Assembly: GCA_029233925.1 (NCBI GenBank)
Contig: JARGOX010000024.1
Location: forward strand, 35,603 to 99,602
DNA length: 64,000 nucleotides
Reading direction: 5' to 3'
Origin: Rhizobiaceae bacterium
Lineage (GTDB): Bacteria > Pseudomonadota > Alphaproteobacteria > Rhizobiales > Rhizobiaceae
Shown here one piece after another: positions 51,954-61,338 of this stretch. The translations under genes and the position numbers were made by a program. The first letter of the stretch is position 1; every line of letters starts with the position of its first letter. The notes beneath the pieces were generated by a model. The model was not told the origin of the DNA and did no database searches. It saw only the letters and a list, made by a program, of their open reading frames with translations.

Positions 51954-53648
51954 ATGCCTCTTGAATTCTGCCCCGACAAGATCCTGACCAATGGCCGGAT
52001 CGTTACCGTCGATGACGGCTTCTCCATCGCCGAAGCCGTGGCGATATTTGACGGAAAATTTGTCGCCGTAGGCAAGGCCGATGAAGTCATGGCCCTTGCA
52101 GGCTCGCGCACGCAGATCACCGATCTGGAAGGCCGTTGCATCGTTCCGGGCCAGTTCGACAATCATGTCCACATGCTTCTGGCAGGTCTTGATGCCCTGG
52201 GTGGACCAAAGGTCAATATCGCAACACTGCCTTCCATCGATGATATCCTTTCTGCCATCGCCGAGCGTGTGGCGGTGACGCCAAAGGGCAAGTGGATCGG
52301 CACGTCTTGCATGTATCGTGGTGCGCTGAAGGAAGGACGATTCCCCAACCGCAAGGATCTGGACAAGGTTGCACCTGACCATCCGGTCTATATTTTTCAG
52401 TCGGGCAAGAATGTGATCTGCAACAGCCTCGCACTGGAACTTGCAGGTATCAATTCCCAGACGCGGCAACCCGAAGAGCCTGAAGGCTGGATCGACAAGG
52501 ACAAGGAGGGAGAGCCAACGGGCCATCTCATTGCGGGCGGCGGCGACATGGCCCGCATGGCTTGGTGGCGCCACGAAGGTCTGCCGAAAAAACAGTGGGA
52601 TTTCCTGTATTTCGACCGCGAAGCCCAGATCGAGGCCATTGCTGCCCAACAGGCGATTTATCACGCTTGCGGCATTGTTGGCGCGCGCGAGATGGGCAGC
52701 TCGATTGATGAGCTGGAAGCTTTCATCGAGGCTGATCGCCGCGGCATTCTCAAGACCCGTATGGACATCATCCTTGGGTTGCCCATGCGCTACATGGACG
52801 AGGACGAGATCGGCAACGCCATTGAGACCTATTTCGGTCCGAAACAGCATGTCGGCAGTCCGATGCTGCGCATTGCCGGGATCAAGCTGGTGATTGTGAA
52901 TGACGGATGGTGGGCCTTTTCAAAGGAAAAGCTGCGCAAGATCATTCTTGAACTCAACAAACGCGGCTGGAACATGGCGATCCATGTCAATACCGGTGGC
53001 GGCGAAGAGCCGGCCGAGGTGGTGCTGTCGGCGTTGGAAGAGGCCAATGAAGATTTGCCGATCGATGGACGGCGGTTCAGCTTTGAGCACGGTTTCGGCC
53101 TGTTCAAGCCGGACCACATCGAGCGCGCAAAAAAACTGGGTATTGTGTTCGGGGCCAATCCGCTGCTGGCCTGGTACGCCTCAGCGCGCTCGCTTCGCAT
53201 GAACGAGATCATGGAGCAGGTCCGTATCGCCAAGCTGTCGGAAACCGATCCCTGGAAGCGCACCGTGCGTGACTGGGGCATGCCCCTGCGCGACTGGATA
53301 GATTCGGGCGTCGTGGTCACCGGAGGAACCGATAATCCTGCCGTCGTCTACGACCTTGAGCAACCCTTCCTGTGTCAATATTCGGCGACAACGGGCCAGA
53401 CGCTGGCCGGCGTTCTTCTGCCTGGCCAACACGCCACCCGCGAGGAAATGCTGCGCATGTTCACCATCAACAATGCCTGGTCGCGCTTTCAGGAGGATAT
53501 TCTGGGTTCTATCGAGCCGGGTAAATACGCAGATCTTGTGGTTCTGGACCGCGATATCCTGACCTGCCCCGATGACGAGGTGAAAGACATACAGGTGTTG
53601 CAGACCTATGTCGGTGGCGACCTTGTTCACGACAAGCTTTCGACCTGA
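51954..53648 (+). CDS. YtcJ-like metal-dependent amidohydrolase (Amidohydro_3)
   Basis: 564-residue TIM-barrel amidohydrolase. Motifs: TNGRIVTVDDGFSIAEAVAIFDGKFVAVG (N-terminal beta-sandwich), VPGQFDNHVHMLLAGLDALGG (HxH metal site), GNMAIHVNTGGGEE, FEHGFGLFKPDHIERAKKLGIVFGANP (metal His), VVTGGTDNPAVV (catalytic Asp) and FTINNAWSRFQEDILGSIEPGKYADLVVLDRDIL. ATG 51954 with AAAGGA upstream. Probably hydrolyses a cyclic amide/N-acyl product. The next gene (2Fe-2S) begins 1 base later. Confidence 0.93.
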   Translation: MPLEFCPDKILTNGRIVTVDDGFSIAEAVAIFDGKFVAVGKADEVMALAGSRTQITDLEGRCIVPGQFDNHVHMLLAGLDALGGPKVNIATLPSIDDILSAIAERVAVTPKGKWIGTSCMYRGALKEGRFPNRKDLDKVAPDHPVYIFQSGKNVICNSLALELAGINSQTRQPEEPEGWIDKDKEGEPTGHLIAGGGDMARMAWWRHEGLPKKQWDFLYFDREAQIEAIAAQQAIYHACGIVGAREMGSSIDELEAFIEADRRGILKTRMDIILGLPMRYMDEDEIGNAIETYFGPKQHVGSPMLRIAGIKLVIVNDGWWAFSKEKLRKIILELNKRGWNMAIHVNTGGGEEPAEVVLSALEEANEDLPIDGRRFSFEHGFGLFKPDHIERAKKLGIVFGANPLLAWYASARSLRMNEIMEQVRIAKLSETDPWKRTVRDWGMPLRDWIDSGVVVTGGTDNPAVVYDLEQPFLCQYSATTGQTLAGVLLPGQHATREEMLRMFTINNAWSRFQEDILGSIEPGKYADLVVLDRDILTCPDDEVKDIQVLQTYVGGDLVHDKLST

Positions 53649-53649
53649 A

Positions 53650-54099
53650 ATGGCTGGGCTCGTTCTGACAGTCAATGGTGAGACGCGAAGCATTGATGCC
53701 GCGCCGGGTGCCGTGCTGTTGGACATCTTGCGCGACGATCTCGAGCTCACCGGCGCCAAGGAGGCCTGCGGGCGGGGTGAATGTGGCGCCTGCACGGTGC
53801 TTGTCGGCGGTCGTTCCGTTCTGTCCTGCGTGACGCTGGCGGCGGTCGTCAACGAACCCGTGGAAACAGTCGAGGGGCTGGTCTCGGAATCGCTGCCGTT
53901 GCGCGAGGCCATGGCCGACCTTGGAGGATTCCAATGCGGTTATTGCACGGCGGGTATGGTGGTGCGGGCAACCGAACTGCTGCGTGCGGGTCTGCCGAAA
54001 GACGATGACGCCCTGGCGCATGCGATGGCGGGGAATCTTTGCCGGTGCACTGGTTACAGGGCAATTCTGGCAGCTGTACGTCGGGTGGGCCAGCCATGA
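53650..54099 (+). CDS. 2Fe-2S subunit of a molybdenum hydroxylase (xanthine dehydrogenase/CO dehydrogenase small-subunit type)
   Basis: 149-residue protein with two [2Fe-2S] sets: plant-ferredoxin-type KEACGRGECGACTVLVGG (C-x4-C-x2-C) plus a later Cys in SVLSCVTL, and the helical C-terminal GGFQCGYCTAGMV and GNLCRCTGYRAI clusters. It passes electrons from the Mo site to FAD. Its stop overlaps the ATG of the Mo/FAD gene by 4 bases. A longer frame from 53608 adds only a short non-family stretch, so the ATG at 53650 is preferred. Confidence 0.95.
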   Translation: MAGLVLTVNGETRSIDAAPGAVLLDILRDDLELTGAKEACGRGECGACTVLVGGRSVLSCVTLAAVVNEPVETVEGLVSESLPLREAMADLGGFQCGYCTAGMVVRATELLRAGLPKDDDALAHAMAGNLCRCTGYRAILAAVRRVGQP

Positions 54100-57000
54100 C
54101 CTTCGCTCGCATCCGGCATCCCGAATGGGAGGCGCGCACAACCGGTCAAATGGACTATGCACGCGATATCAAGCTCAAGGATCTTCTTGTCGGGAAGGTC
54201 CTGCGCTGCCCCTATCCTGCGGCGCGGATCGTTCAGCTTGACGTTGAGGCGGCGCGCGGCGCGCCCGGTGTCGTCGCCGTCCTGGTGGGAACGGATCTGC
54301 CGGACCGCAACTATCTCGACTACGGCCAGGCAGACCGACCGTCTATGGCGCGCGAACGCGTCGTCTGGGCGGGACAGGAAGTGGCGGTGCTGGCTGCCGA
54401 AACCGAAGAACAGGCATTGGCCGCTCTGGCGCTGATTCGTGTCACATGGGAACGTATGCCGCATGTGACCTCCGTCGCGCAGGCATTGGCGGTTGGTGCA
54501 CCCGCCGTTCACCCCGATCGCGCCGTGGACAATGTGGCCACGCAGGCCTCCCGCAGCTTTGGCGATCCGGCAAGCCGTGGAGCAGCAACACGGCAAATAG
54601 GCGCAGCCTATGGCTGCGGCCCTCAACATCACGCCTGTATGGAACCCCATTCGGCGCTGGCTCAGTGGGATGCTGCAAATGGCACACTCAATTTGTGGAC
54701 GCCTACCCAATCACCGCGCAACATCGCTGCCGAGATCGCGCAGATGCTTGGTCTTGCGCCTGCTCAGGTGCGTTTGCGCCGTTCTGGCGTGGGCGGCGAT
54801 TTCGGCTCGCGGGTCAAGGCGGGCGACATAGAGGTGCTGGCAGCACACCTGTCGATGAAAACCGACCGTCCGGTTTCCATTCGGCTGAGCCGTGCCGAAG
54901 ACTTCGCCTATGCCAAGCGTCAGCATGAAACCTGGGTTGATGTGACCAGCCATTACACGGATGAGGGACGGATTCTTTTCCGTGAGGGGAGGGTGACCGT
55001 CGACAACGGGGCCTTCATTCAGGGCGGCTCCAACCAGATGAATTACTGTTCGATCCTGCTGGGGTCGCACTATCGCCTTGCCGGGGCGCAGATAGAAGGG
55101 CGGTCGGTTTACACCAATCTGCGGCCTGGAGGCGCCTTTCGGGGGGCAGGCGGGCCACAGGCGATTTTCGCCATCGAAAGCCAGATGGACGAAATCGCGG
55201 CGCAACTGGGTGTCGACCCGATCGTATTGCGCAAGCGTAATCTGCTGCCTTCCGGCAGCGAGACCATCACCGGTTGGAAGATCGCCACAACGGCGGCCGC
55301 CGAATGCCTGGACGAGGTTGGCCGGAGGCTGGACTGGGACAGTGCCCGCGCAACCGGGGCCAATCCTGATGTTGTGCGTGGCGTCGGAGTGGCGTTGGCC
55401 ATGCATGTTTCCGGTGCCATCGTCACACCAGCCACCGGCAAGGCCGGAGCGGTGATCGAGATTGGCCAGAACGGCGGAGTCATCCTTGCCTCGGGCTGTG
55501 CCGATCCAGGCACCGGCGAATATGCCGTGATTGTCCAGCTTTGCGCAAAAGAGCTGGGAATTAATCCCGGCGACATAGAATTGCGGGCGATGGACACGGC
55601 GACCACTCCCTTCGATCCGGGCGCCGGATCGAGCCGCGGAACCATGGTGACGGGCGGTGCAATTCTGGCAGCATCGCGTGAAATCGCCGAAGAATTGCGC
55701 AGACAGGCAGCGGAAATGGCCGGATGCGCCGCGCAGGACGTGGTGCTGTCCGGTGGAAGCGCCCGCGCGGGTGCAAAGGAATTTACATTGGGTGAGGTTG
55801 CAGCCGCCCATCCGTTTGCCAGCGGAGGGACTCTGCGGATCGAGCGGGAAACAGCAGTGAGCATTCCCCCCGTGCCGATGACCCACACCGACAGCGGCCA
55901 TGGCCACCTTTCCCCGGCCTATGCCTTTGCGGCGCACGGCGTCGAGGTCGAAGTGGATCGCGCCACCGGTGCCGTGCGCGTGTTGAGGGTGGTTGCAGTG
56001 CATGACGCCGGTACGGTGATCAATCCGGTCGGGGCTGAAGGGCAGGTTGTGGGTGGCGTGGCTATGGGGCTGGGCATGGCGCTTGGCGAACAATTGCTGT
56101 GGCAGGACGGGCGACCGCATGTCACCGGCTTTGCTGATTATGCGATGCCGCGCGCTGATGGCGTGCCACCGGTCGAAGTGGTGTTCGTGGGTGCGGCGGA
56201 TCCGGCCGGTCCAATGGGCGCCAAATCAATCTCTGAAGTGGCGCTGATGCCCGTCGCCGCCGCAGTCGCCAATGCCGTGGCCAATGCCACCGGCGTGCGA
56301 TTGCGTGACCTGCCCATGACGCCCGACAAGGTCCTCGCGGGCCTTGCCGACCGACCCCGCACACACCCGGCGCCGATCTGGCGACGCCCGGAACACTGGT
56401 GGTCTGCCGCCGTTCGCCAGGCCTATCCAAGCGGGCTCTTCGCAGCCCTCGACCGCTACGGGCCATCGCGGTCGACCAGCAAAGTGCCGTCCATTGCGTC
56501 GGTTGAACGCCCTGAACAGACAGAAACGGCGCTTGCGCTGCTCGCTCGACCGGGGGCCGCCCCGCTGGGTGGTGGAACAGATCTCTTGCCAGCCCGCTCT
56601 CAGGGCTTGGCCGCACCCGAACATCTTGTGCAGCTTGCAGGCTGCAACGACCTTCGCGGGATCGAAGACCACGACGGCGTATTGACCTTTGGTGCCGCCG
56701 TGACACTGGCCGATGCCCAGGCCTATCTTTCGCGCGCGACGCTGCCGGGCGACCGGGCACTTGCAGCGACATTGGATGCGATTGCCACGCCGCAAATCCG
56801 CAACATGGCAACGCTGGCCGGAAACCTTTGCCAACAGAACCGTTGCTGGTTCCTGCGCAGCGGGATGAATTGTTTCAAGCGTGGCGGGGTCGGGCGACCC
56901 TGCTATGCGGTAACCGGCGATCACCGGTATTTTCATTCGGTCGTGGACGCCGGGCGCTGCCAATCGGTGACGCCCTCTGATCTGGCCACCATGCTGACCG

Positions 57001-57485
57001 CTCTGGATGCAGAGTTTGTGATCCGCGGACCCAAAGGGCAGCACGTTCTTTCTGCCGCTGCTTTTCACACCGGACCTGGAGAAAATGCGCTGCGACCGGG
57101 TGAAATCGTCACCGCCTTGCGGATACCAGCCGCAGCCAGGTCAGATCATGCCGCCTTTGGAAAACTCTCGCTCAGCTCGGATGGTTTCGCCATCGTCTCG
57201 GCTGCGGTGCGCTTGCGCCTCGACGCCGACGGACAGGTGCAGACGGCGCGTATTGTTCTGGGGGGCGTTGCGCCAACACCTTGGCGGGCTGCGTCGTCCG
57301 AAGAGCGTCTTCTGGCCCGGGTGCCATTGGAAACAGATATCGCGGCAGCGGCCGATGCGTGGACAACCCGCGCCCACCCGCTGCGCGACAACGAATGGAA
57401 GCTCGCCGCCGGCGCCGGGCTTTTGAAACGCGTCCTTTCACAGGCGCTCGACAACAGCCGGACAGTAAATGCTGCTGAAACCTGA
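54096..57485 (+). CDS. Molybdenum hydroxylase large subunit fused to FAD subunit
   Basis: 1,129-residue protein combining two normally separate chains. Residues about 1-770 are the Mo-pterin subunit: GVGGDFGSRVKAGDIEVLAAHLS, RPGGAFRGAGGPQAIFAIESQMDEIAAQLGVDP, GSSRGTMVTGGAI and the active-site region MGAKSISEVALMPVAAAVANAVANATGVRLRDLPMTPD with its Glu. Residues about 790-1129 are the FAD subunit: GAAPLGGGTDLLP and IATPQIRNMATLAGNLCQQ. Cysteines in QNRCWFLRSGMNCFKRGG and PCYAV resemble the additional [4Fe-4S] ligands of the YagS/HbaB-type FAD subunits. With the 2Fe-2S gene upstream it would hydroxylate an N-heterocycle or oxidise an aldehyde, giving electrons to FAD. The domain order (Mo then FAD) makes it a natural fusion, with no gap or stop visible. 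Confidence 0.93.
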   Translation: MTFARIRHPEWEARTTGQMDYARDIKLKDLLVGKVLRCPYPAARIVQLDVEAARGAPGVVAVLVGTDLPDRNYLDYGQADRPSMARERVVWAGQEVAVLAAETEEQALAALALIRVTWERMPHVTSVAQALAVGAPAVHPDRAVDNVATQASRSFGDPASRGAATRQIGAAYGCGPQHHACMEPHSALAQWDAANGTLNLWTPTQSPRNIAAEIAQMLGLAPAQVRLRRSGVGGDFGSRVKAGDIEVLAAHLSMKTDRPVSIRLSRAEDFAYAKRQHETWVDVTSHYTDEGRILFREGRVTVDNGAFIQGGSNQMNYCSILLGSHYRLAGAQIEGRSVYTNLRPGGAFRGAGGPQAIFAIESQMDEIAAQLGVDPIVLRKRNLLPSGSETITGWKIATTAAAECLDEVGRRLDWDSARATGANPDVVRGVGVALAMHVSGAIVTPATGKAGAVIEIGQNGGVILASGCADPGTGEYAVIVQLCAKELGINPGDIELRAMDTATTPFDPGAGSSRGTMVTGGAILAASREIAEELRRQAAEMAGCAAQDVVLSGGSARAGAKEFTLGEVAAAHPFASGGTLRIERETAVSIPPVPMTHTDSGHGHLSPAYAFAAHGVEVEVDRATGAVRVLRVVAVHDAGTVINPVGAEGQVVGGVAMGLGMALGEQLLWQDGRPHVTGFADYAMPRADGVPPVEVVFVGAADPAGPMGAKSISEVALMPVAAAVANAVANATGVRLRDLPMTPDKVLAGLADRPRTHPAPIWRRPEHWWSAAVRQAYPSGLFAALDRYGPSRSTSKVPSIASVERPEQTETALALLARPGAAPLGGGTDLLPARSQGLAAPEHLVQLAGCNDLRGIEDHDGVLTFGAAVTLADAQAYLSRATLPGDRALAATLDAIATPQIRNMATLAGNLCQQNRCWFLRSGMNCFKRGGVGRPCYAVTGDHRYFHSVVDAGRCQSVTPSDLATMLTALDAEFVIRGPKGQHVLSAAAFHTGPGENALRPGEIVTALRIPAAARSDHAAFGKLSLSSDGFAIVSAAVRLRLDADGQVQTARIVLGGVAPTPWRAASSEERLLARVPLETDIAAAADAWTTRAHPLRDNEWKLAAGAGLLKRVLSQALDNSRTVNAAET

Positions 57486-57515
57486 TCCAAAAGCGATCAC
57501 AACAAGGAGACGAAC

Positions 57516-58529
57516 ATGATACGGACCTTTGCAGGATTTTCCGCCGTGGCGCTCGCTGCCTCACTTCTCGCCAGCACGGCCTGGGCCGAGCGGGTTCTGA
57601 CGCTCGAAACCTACGCCGGGCCGAAACACGCGGTGAATGCCGCCGGACTCGACATCTGGGCCAAGCAGGTCGAAGAGGCCAGCGGCGGCGAGTTGAAGAT
57701 CAACATCACCTATCCGCCGGTTGACCCACGCGATCTGATGGATCGGGTGCGCACCGGCATCGCCGATCTGGCCTGGATGACCCATGGCTACACCACCGGA
57801 CGCTTCACATTTACCGACATGATCGAGCTGCCCGGAAACGGCGGCAATGCCGAACAGGCTTCCCATGCCTACTGGAAGGTCTATACGGAAGAAATCGGGA
57901 TGCGTGAACATCGCGGCGTAACACCCATCGGCTTGTTCACCCATGGGCCGGGCATGATTCATACGGCCGAACCAATCACGTCGGGCGAGCAGTTCAAGGG
58001 CTTGAAAATCCGCACCGGTGGCGGCGTTCAGGCAGCCATTGCCGAGGGGCTTGGACTTGTCACCGTCGCTGCTCCAGTGACCAAGGCGCAGGAAATGCTG
58101 TCGCAGGGGGTTGCGGACGGGGTGATGTTCTCGATCGAGACGATCAAATCGTTCAACCTGGGTGATCTGGTGACCAACCATTATCACTACCCGGGCAACC
58201 TTTATGGCTCCAGCATGGCGATCATCATCAACACCTCGGTGCTTGAAAGTCTGACCGATAGCGAACGCGAAGCCCTGATGTCGGTATCGGGCGAGCATCT
58301 TTCGGGCCTGATCGGATCTGCCTGGGATGGTGCGGACAAGGTCGCCATCGAGGCGTTCGGACCTGACAGCGTCACCGTGATGGAAGGCGATGTTCTGACG
58401 GCTATGCAAGGGGCGACTGCCGGGCTTGACGAGGCCTGGATTGCCCGGGCCAAGGAAGCGGGTCTGGAAGATCCAGCTGCCGTGCTGGCCAAACTGCGGG
58501 CCGAGATCAAAGCTCAGGGCGCTGAGTGA
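57516..58529 (+). CDS. TRAP solute-binding protein (DctP), hydroxylase operon
   Basis: 337 residues. AAGGAG precedes the ATG at 57516. Signal peptide MIRTFAGFSAVALAASLLASTAWAE. DctP family regions: LTLETYAGPKHAVNAAGLDIWAKQVEE, FKGLKIRTGGGVQAAIAEGLGLV (conserved Arg), QEMLSQGVADGVMFSIETIKSF. It has the shape of the bacterial YiaO/keto-acid-like branch, with no close ligand assignment. Permease genes follow with GTGA/ATGA overlaps. Confidence 0.92.
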   Translation: MIRTFAGFSAVALAASLLASTAWAERVLTLETYAGPKHAVNAAGLDIWAKQVEEASGGELKINITYPPVDPRDLMDRVRTGIADLAWMTHGYTTGRFTFTDMIELPGNGGNAEQASHAYWKVYTEEIGMREHRGVTPIGLFTHGPGMIHTAEPITSGEQFKGLKIRTGGGVQAAIAEGLGLVTVAAPVTKAQEMLSQGVADGVMFSIETIKSFNLGDLVTNHYHYPGNLYGSSMAIIINTSVLESLTDSEREALMSVSGEHLSGLIGSAWDGADKVAIEAFGPDSVTVMEGDVLTAMQGATAGLDEAWIARAKEAGLEDPAAVLAKLRAEIKAQGAE

Positions 58530-58531
58530 CG

Positions 58532-59038
58532 ATGACGTCTTCGCCTCGACTTCACCGATGGCGCGACCGGTTGATCAGCCTTTCGGGGCTGACCGCCGGA
58601 GCCTTTCTGGTGCTCATGATGCTGGTAACGGTGGTTGATGTCGTAGGCCGCTATTTCCTGAACGCGCCGTTGCCCGGCGCGTTCGAGATGACGCAGTTTC
58701 TGATGGCGGCGATTGTTTATGCCGGTCTGCCGAACGTGTCACAACGCGAAAGTCATATCACGATTGACTTGCTCGATAATGTTACTCCCGGTCGCCTCGT
58801 ACCCTTTCGTGACCTCGCGGTGAATCTGCTTTGCGCCGTTGCTTTCGCAGTCCTGGCCTGGCGGCTCTGGTTGCTGGCCCAGGAGGCTGTCGAATGGGGC
58901 GACGTGACACAATATCTTGGTTGGCCATTATACCCGATCATTCGATTCGGCTCGGCCTTGTGCGCTGTCACGGCCGTTATCCACCTGGGCAAGGTCTTTG
59001 ATATTTTGCGCCTGCCAACCCGTAGGACCTTGCCATGA
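58532..59038 (+). CDS. TRAP transporter small permease (DctQ), hydroxylase operon
   Basis: 168-residue four-segment membrane protein, starting at ATG 58532 (GTG 58526 overlapping the previous stop is an alternative). Motifs: LMMLVTVVDVVGRYFLNAPLPGAFEMTQFLMAAIVYAGLPNVSQRESHITIDLLDNV, a standard DctQ pattern. Its end overlaps the DctM start by 4 bases. Confidence 0.9.
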   Translation: MTSSPRLHRWRDRLISLSGLTAGAFLVLMMLVTVVDVVGRYFLNAPLPGAFEMTQFLMAAIVYAGLPNVSQRESHITIDLLDNVTPGRLVPFRDLAVNLLCAVAFAVLAWRLWLLAQEAVEWGDVTQYLGWPLYPIIRFGSALCAVTAVIHLGKVFDILRLPTRRTLP

Positions 59039-60342
59039 TTACTGCCCTTGCCGGTTTCTTCTTCGTCATGTTGATGGTCTTCGTTCGCGTGCCCATCGCC
59101 ATTGCTATGGGTGTGGTGGGCTTCGTCGGTTTCGCACTGCTGCGCGACTGGATGCCGTCGCTGGCGCTGGTCGGCCTGGTCGCGCGCACCACGGTGGAAT
59201 CCTATGAACTGTCGGTCGTGCCGCTTTTCATTCTGATGGGGAATTTCGTCAGTCGCGCCGGGATCTCGGATGATCTCTATACCGCCTCCTATGCTTTTGT
59301 CGGCCACCGCAAGGGCGGTCTGGCGATGGCAACGATTGTGGCTTGCGGCGGGTTCAGTGCGGTCTGTGGGTCCAGTCTGGCAACGGCTGCGACCATGGCG
59401 CGAGTCGCTGCGCCGCCGATGAAACGCTACGGCTATGCCGATACGCTGGCCGCCGGCTCCATCGCCGCTGGCGGGACGCTGGGCATATTGATACCGCCTT
59501 CCGTGATTCTGGTGCTTTACGGGATCATGACACAAACGGACATCCGCGCACTCTTCATGGCCGGTATGATCCCAGGTCTGCTGGGTGTCGCATTGTATCT
59601 GCTGGCAATCCGCTGGGTCGTCTGGCGCAACCCCAAAGCAGGCCCGGCCGGCGAGCGTCTGCCGATCGGCAAGAAGCTTGCCGCTTTGCGCGGCGTCTGG
59701 CCGATGATCCTGCTTTTCGTCATCGTTATCGGCGGCATATATGTGGGAATATTCACCCCGACCGAATCCGCCGGGATCGGTGCCTTCGGTGCCTTGATCT
59801 TTGCCGTGGTGCGCCGGCGATTGGACCTGCGCGGTTTTGTCAACGTCGTCGTGGATACCGCTGTGACAACGGCTTCACTGTTCATGGTGCTCATCGGCGC
59901 GCTGATCTTCGCCAATTTCGTCAACGGCACAGGAATGCCAACGGCACTGAAGGAATGGGTTCAGCAGGGCGACATGTCGCCCATGTTGGTTCTTTTTCTG
60001 ATTGTGCTTGTCTATCTGGTGTTGGGCTGCGTGCTGGAAAGCATGTCGATGTTGTTGCTGACAATCCCTGTATTCAGCGGCCTGGTTGCCTCGCTCGATT
60101 TCGGGCTCGGACCGCAGGAAACGCTCATCTGGTTCGGGATAATCGTTGTAGTGGTAACCGAAATCAGCCTGATTACGCCGCCCATTGGAATGAATGTGTT
60201 CACCCTGTCGGCCATGCTGCCCGAAATATCGACCCGCGATATTTTTCGGGGGGTGACGCCCTTCTGGTGCGCCGACATTGTTCGATTGGCACTGTTGATT
60301 GCGATACCCGCCCTGTCCCTGATCGTGCCGTCTTTGTTGTAG
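59035..60342 (+). CDS. TRAP transporter large permease (DctM), hydroxylase operon
   Basis: 435 residues, about 12 membrane segments. Signatures: YELSVVPLFILMGNFVSRAGISDDLYTASY, ATIVACGGFSAVCGSSLATAATMARVAAPPMKRYGYADTLAAGSIAAGGTLGILIPPSVILVLYGIMTQTDIRALFMAGMIPG, FTPTESAGIGAFGAL and ISLITPPIGMNVFTLSAM. Ends the MarR-led operon. The importer of this operon probably brings in the compound that the hydroxylase and amidohydrolases process. Confidence 0.94.
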   Translation: MITALAGFFFVMLMVFVRVPIAIAMGVVGFVGFALLRDWMPSLALVGLVARTTVESYELSVVPLFILMGNFVSRAGISDDLYTASYAFVGHRKGGLAMATIVACGGFSAVCGSSLATAATMARVAAPPMKRYGYADTLAAGSIAAGGTLGILIPPSVILVLYGIMTQTDIRALFMAGMIPGLLGVALYLLAIRWVVWRNPKAGPAGERLPIGKKLAALRGVWPMILLFVIVIGGIYVGIFTPTESAGIGAFGALIFAVVRRRLDLRGFVNVVVDTAVTTASLFMVLIGALIFANFVNGTGMPTALKEWVQQGDMSPMLVLFLIVLVYLVLGCVLESMSMLLLTIPVFSGLVASLDFGLGPQETLIWFGIIVVVVTEISLITPPIGMNVFTLSAMLPEISTRDIFRGVTPFWCADIVRLALLIAIPALSLIVPSLL

Positions 60343-60714
60343 GGGGTGGCTGGCCACAGGAATTGAAGCTTCTTCACGGGGAGGTTTCATGCATGCAAAT
60401 TACGGTGTCCTTGCAGATCAGCTGTGGTTTTCAAGGAAACCTGAACGCCTTGGTGAACCGACCGATCATGGCCCGGCAGGTATGCCTATGCAAAATTGAT
60501 TTCCGGATACTTAAACCATGCATTGTTGTGGATTACGCGCACAGGCAGTCCATGGGGGGTGAGAGAACGTTTCGACGCGTGAAATTCGATGTTCAAATGC
60601 ATCCGTGATTGGAACACGCGGGACGACTTATACCGTGCGTCCAATGGCCGTTTGCTATCGCTGTAGAAGTTTAGCCGCCAAACTATCCTAGCGCTGATGT
60701 TGCCTCAATGACGA
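60343..60714. other. Non-coding stretch at the boundary with the accessory region
   Basis: About 370 bases between the TRAP large permease and the hypothetical gene. One open frame of 71 codons (from about 60393) exists but has no ribosome site or recognisable motif, and its composition is unremarkable. I see no terminator with a T-run and no tRNA. The core-operon style ends here and mobile and toxin genes begin downstream. Confidence 0.55.
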
Positions 60715-61299
60715 TTAGTGATTTTTCGAAGCGCGCTCCTGGATTTCTTGTTGGGTATCGATCGCCACCCACATGTTTTGTGTCAGCGAATATTCGATGT
60801 AATGTGAACCTCCAAACCCTTTAACTTCGGAGAGCATGTCGTTCAGCGCGCCGTTTCCGGTCTTCGCGTCCTCCACCAGTAGTTCATGAAGATGATCAAG
60901 GATTAATGCGTAGTGTTCATGGCTTACCCCTTCGGGAAAAATGCACTTCACGGACCGCTCTTGATGATCTCGGATTTGAATGGAAAAAATTATGCTGCGT
61001 CTGGCTTCTCGCGCTTCGGGCTTGGGTCCAAAGAGCCGTTCAATCAGTTTGAGAATTCCCGATTTGAGAGTGATGTAGCTGTCTTTTCCCGCTTCATTCA
61101 AAAAACCTTCAAAATAGGGCTTGGCAAGATATGCAACGACGATAGTCGAAACTGCCCATTCAAAAGCTGCATAAACCCCGACTGGTCGCTCGCGGGATTG
61201 GACTGTCAAACCGCTTTTCACCAGTTCCGAAACAAGTTCATTGATCGCTTCCTCAGGAACATCGGTCTGATACCAAATTCCAATGTCAAAATCTTGCAT
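60715..61299 (-). CDS. Hypothetical protein, 194 aa
   Basis: Unrecognised protein. It starts MQDFDIGIWYQTDVPEEAINELVSELVKSGLTVQSRERPVG, then a moderately hydrophobic VYAAFEWAVSTIVVAYLAKPYFEGFLNE, and an acidic/helical C-terminal half. It looks cytosolic with a possible amphipathic helix, not a clear membrane protein. A plausible ribosome site (AGAGG) lies before the ATG at 61299. It is upstream of nothing on its own strand and follows the toxin-antitoxin genes; its codon use and AT content are higher than in the operons to the left, suggesting acquired DNA. No function is proposed. Confidence 0.75.
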   Translation of the reverse strand: MQDFDIGIWYQTDVPEEAINELVSELVKSGLTVQSRERPVGVYAAFEWAVSTIVVAYLAKPYFEGFLNEAGKDSYITLKSGILKLIERLFGPKPEAREARRSIIFSIQIRDHQERSVKCIFPEGVSHEHYALILDHLHELLVEDAKTGNGALNDMLSEVKGFGGSHYIEYSLTQNMWVAIDTQQEIQERASKNH

Positions 61300-61338
61300 C
61301 GAATACCTCTGTATCAGCCCTTAGTGTAAAGCGCGGCA

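Noticed and set aside
54711..56120. Minus-strand open frame of 469 codons
   Set aside because: Antisense to the Mo hydroxylase domain; Cys/His-rich translation typical of a shadow frame.
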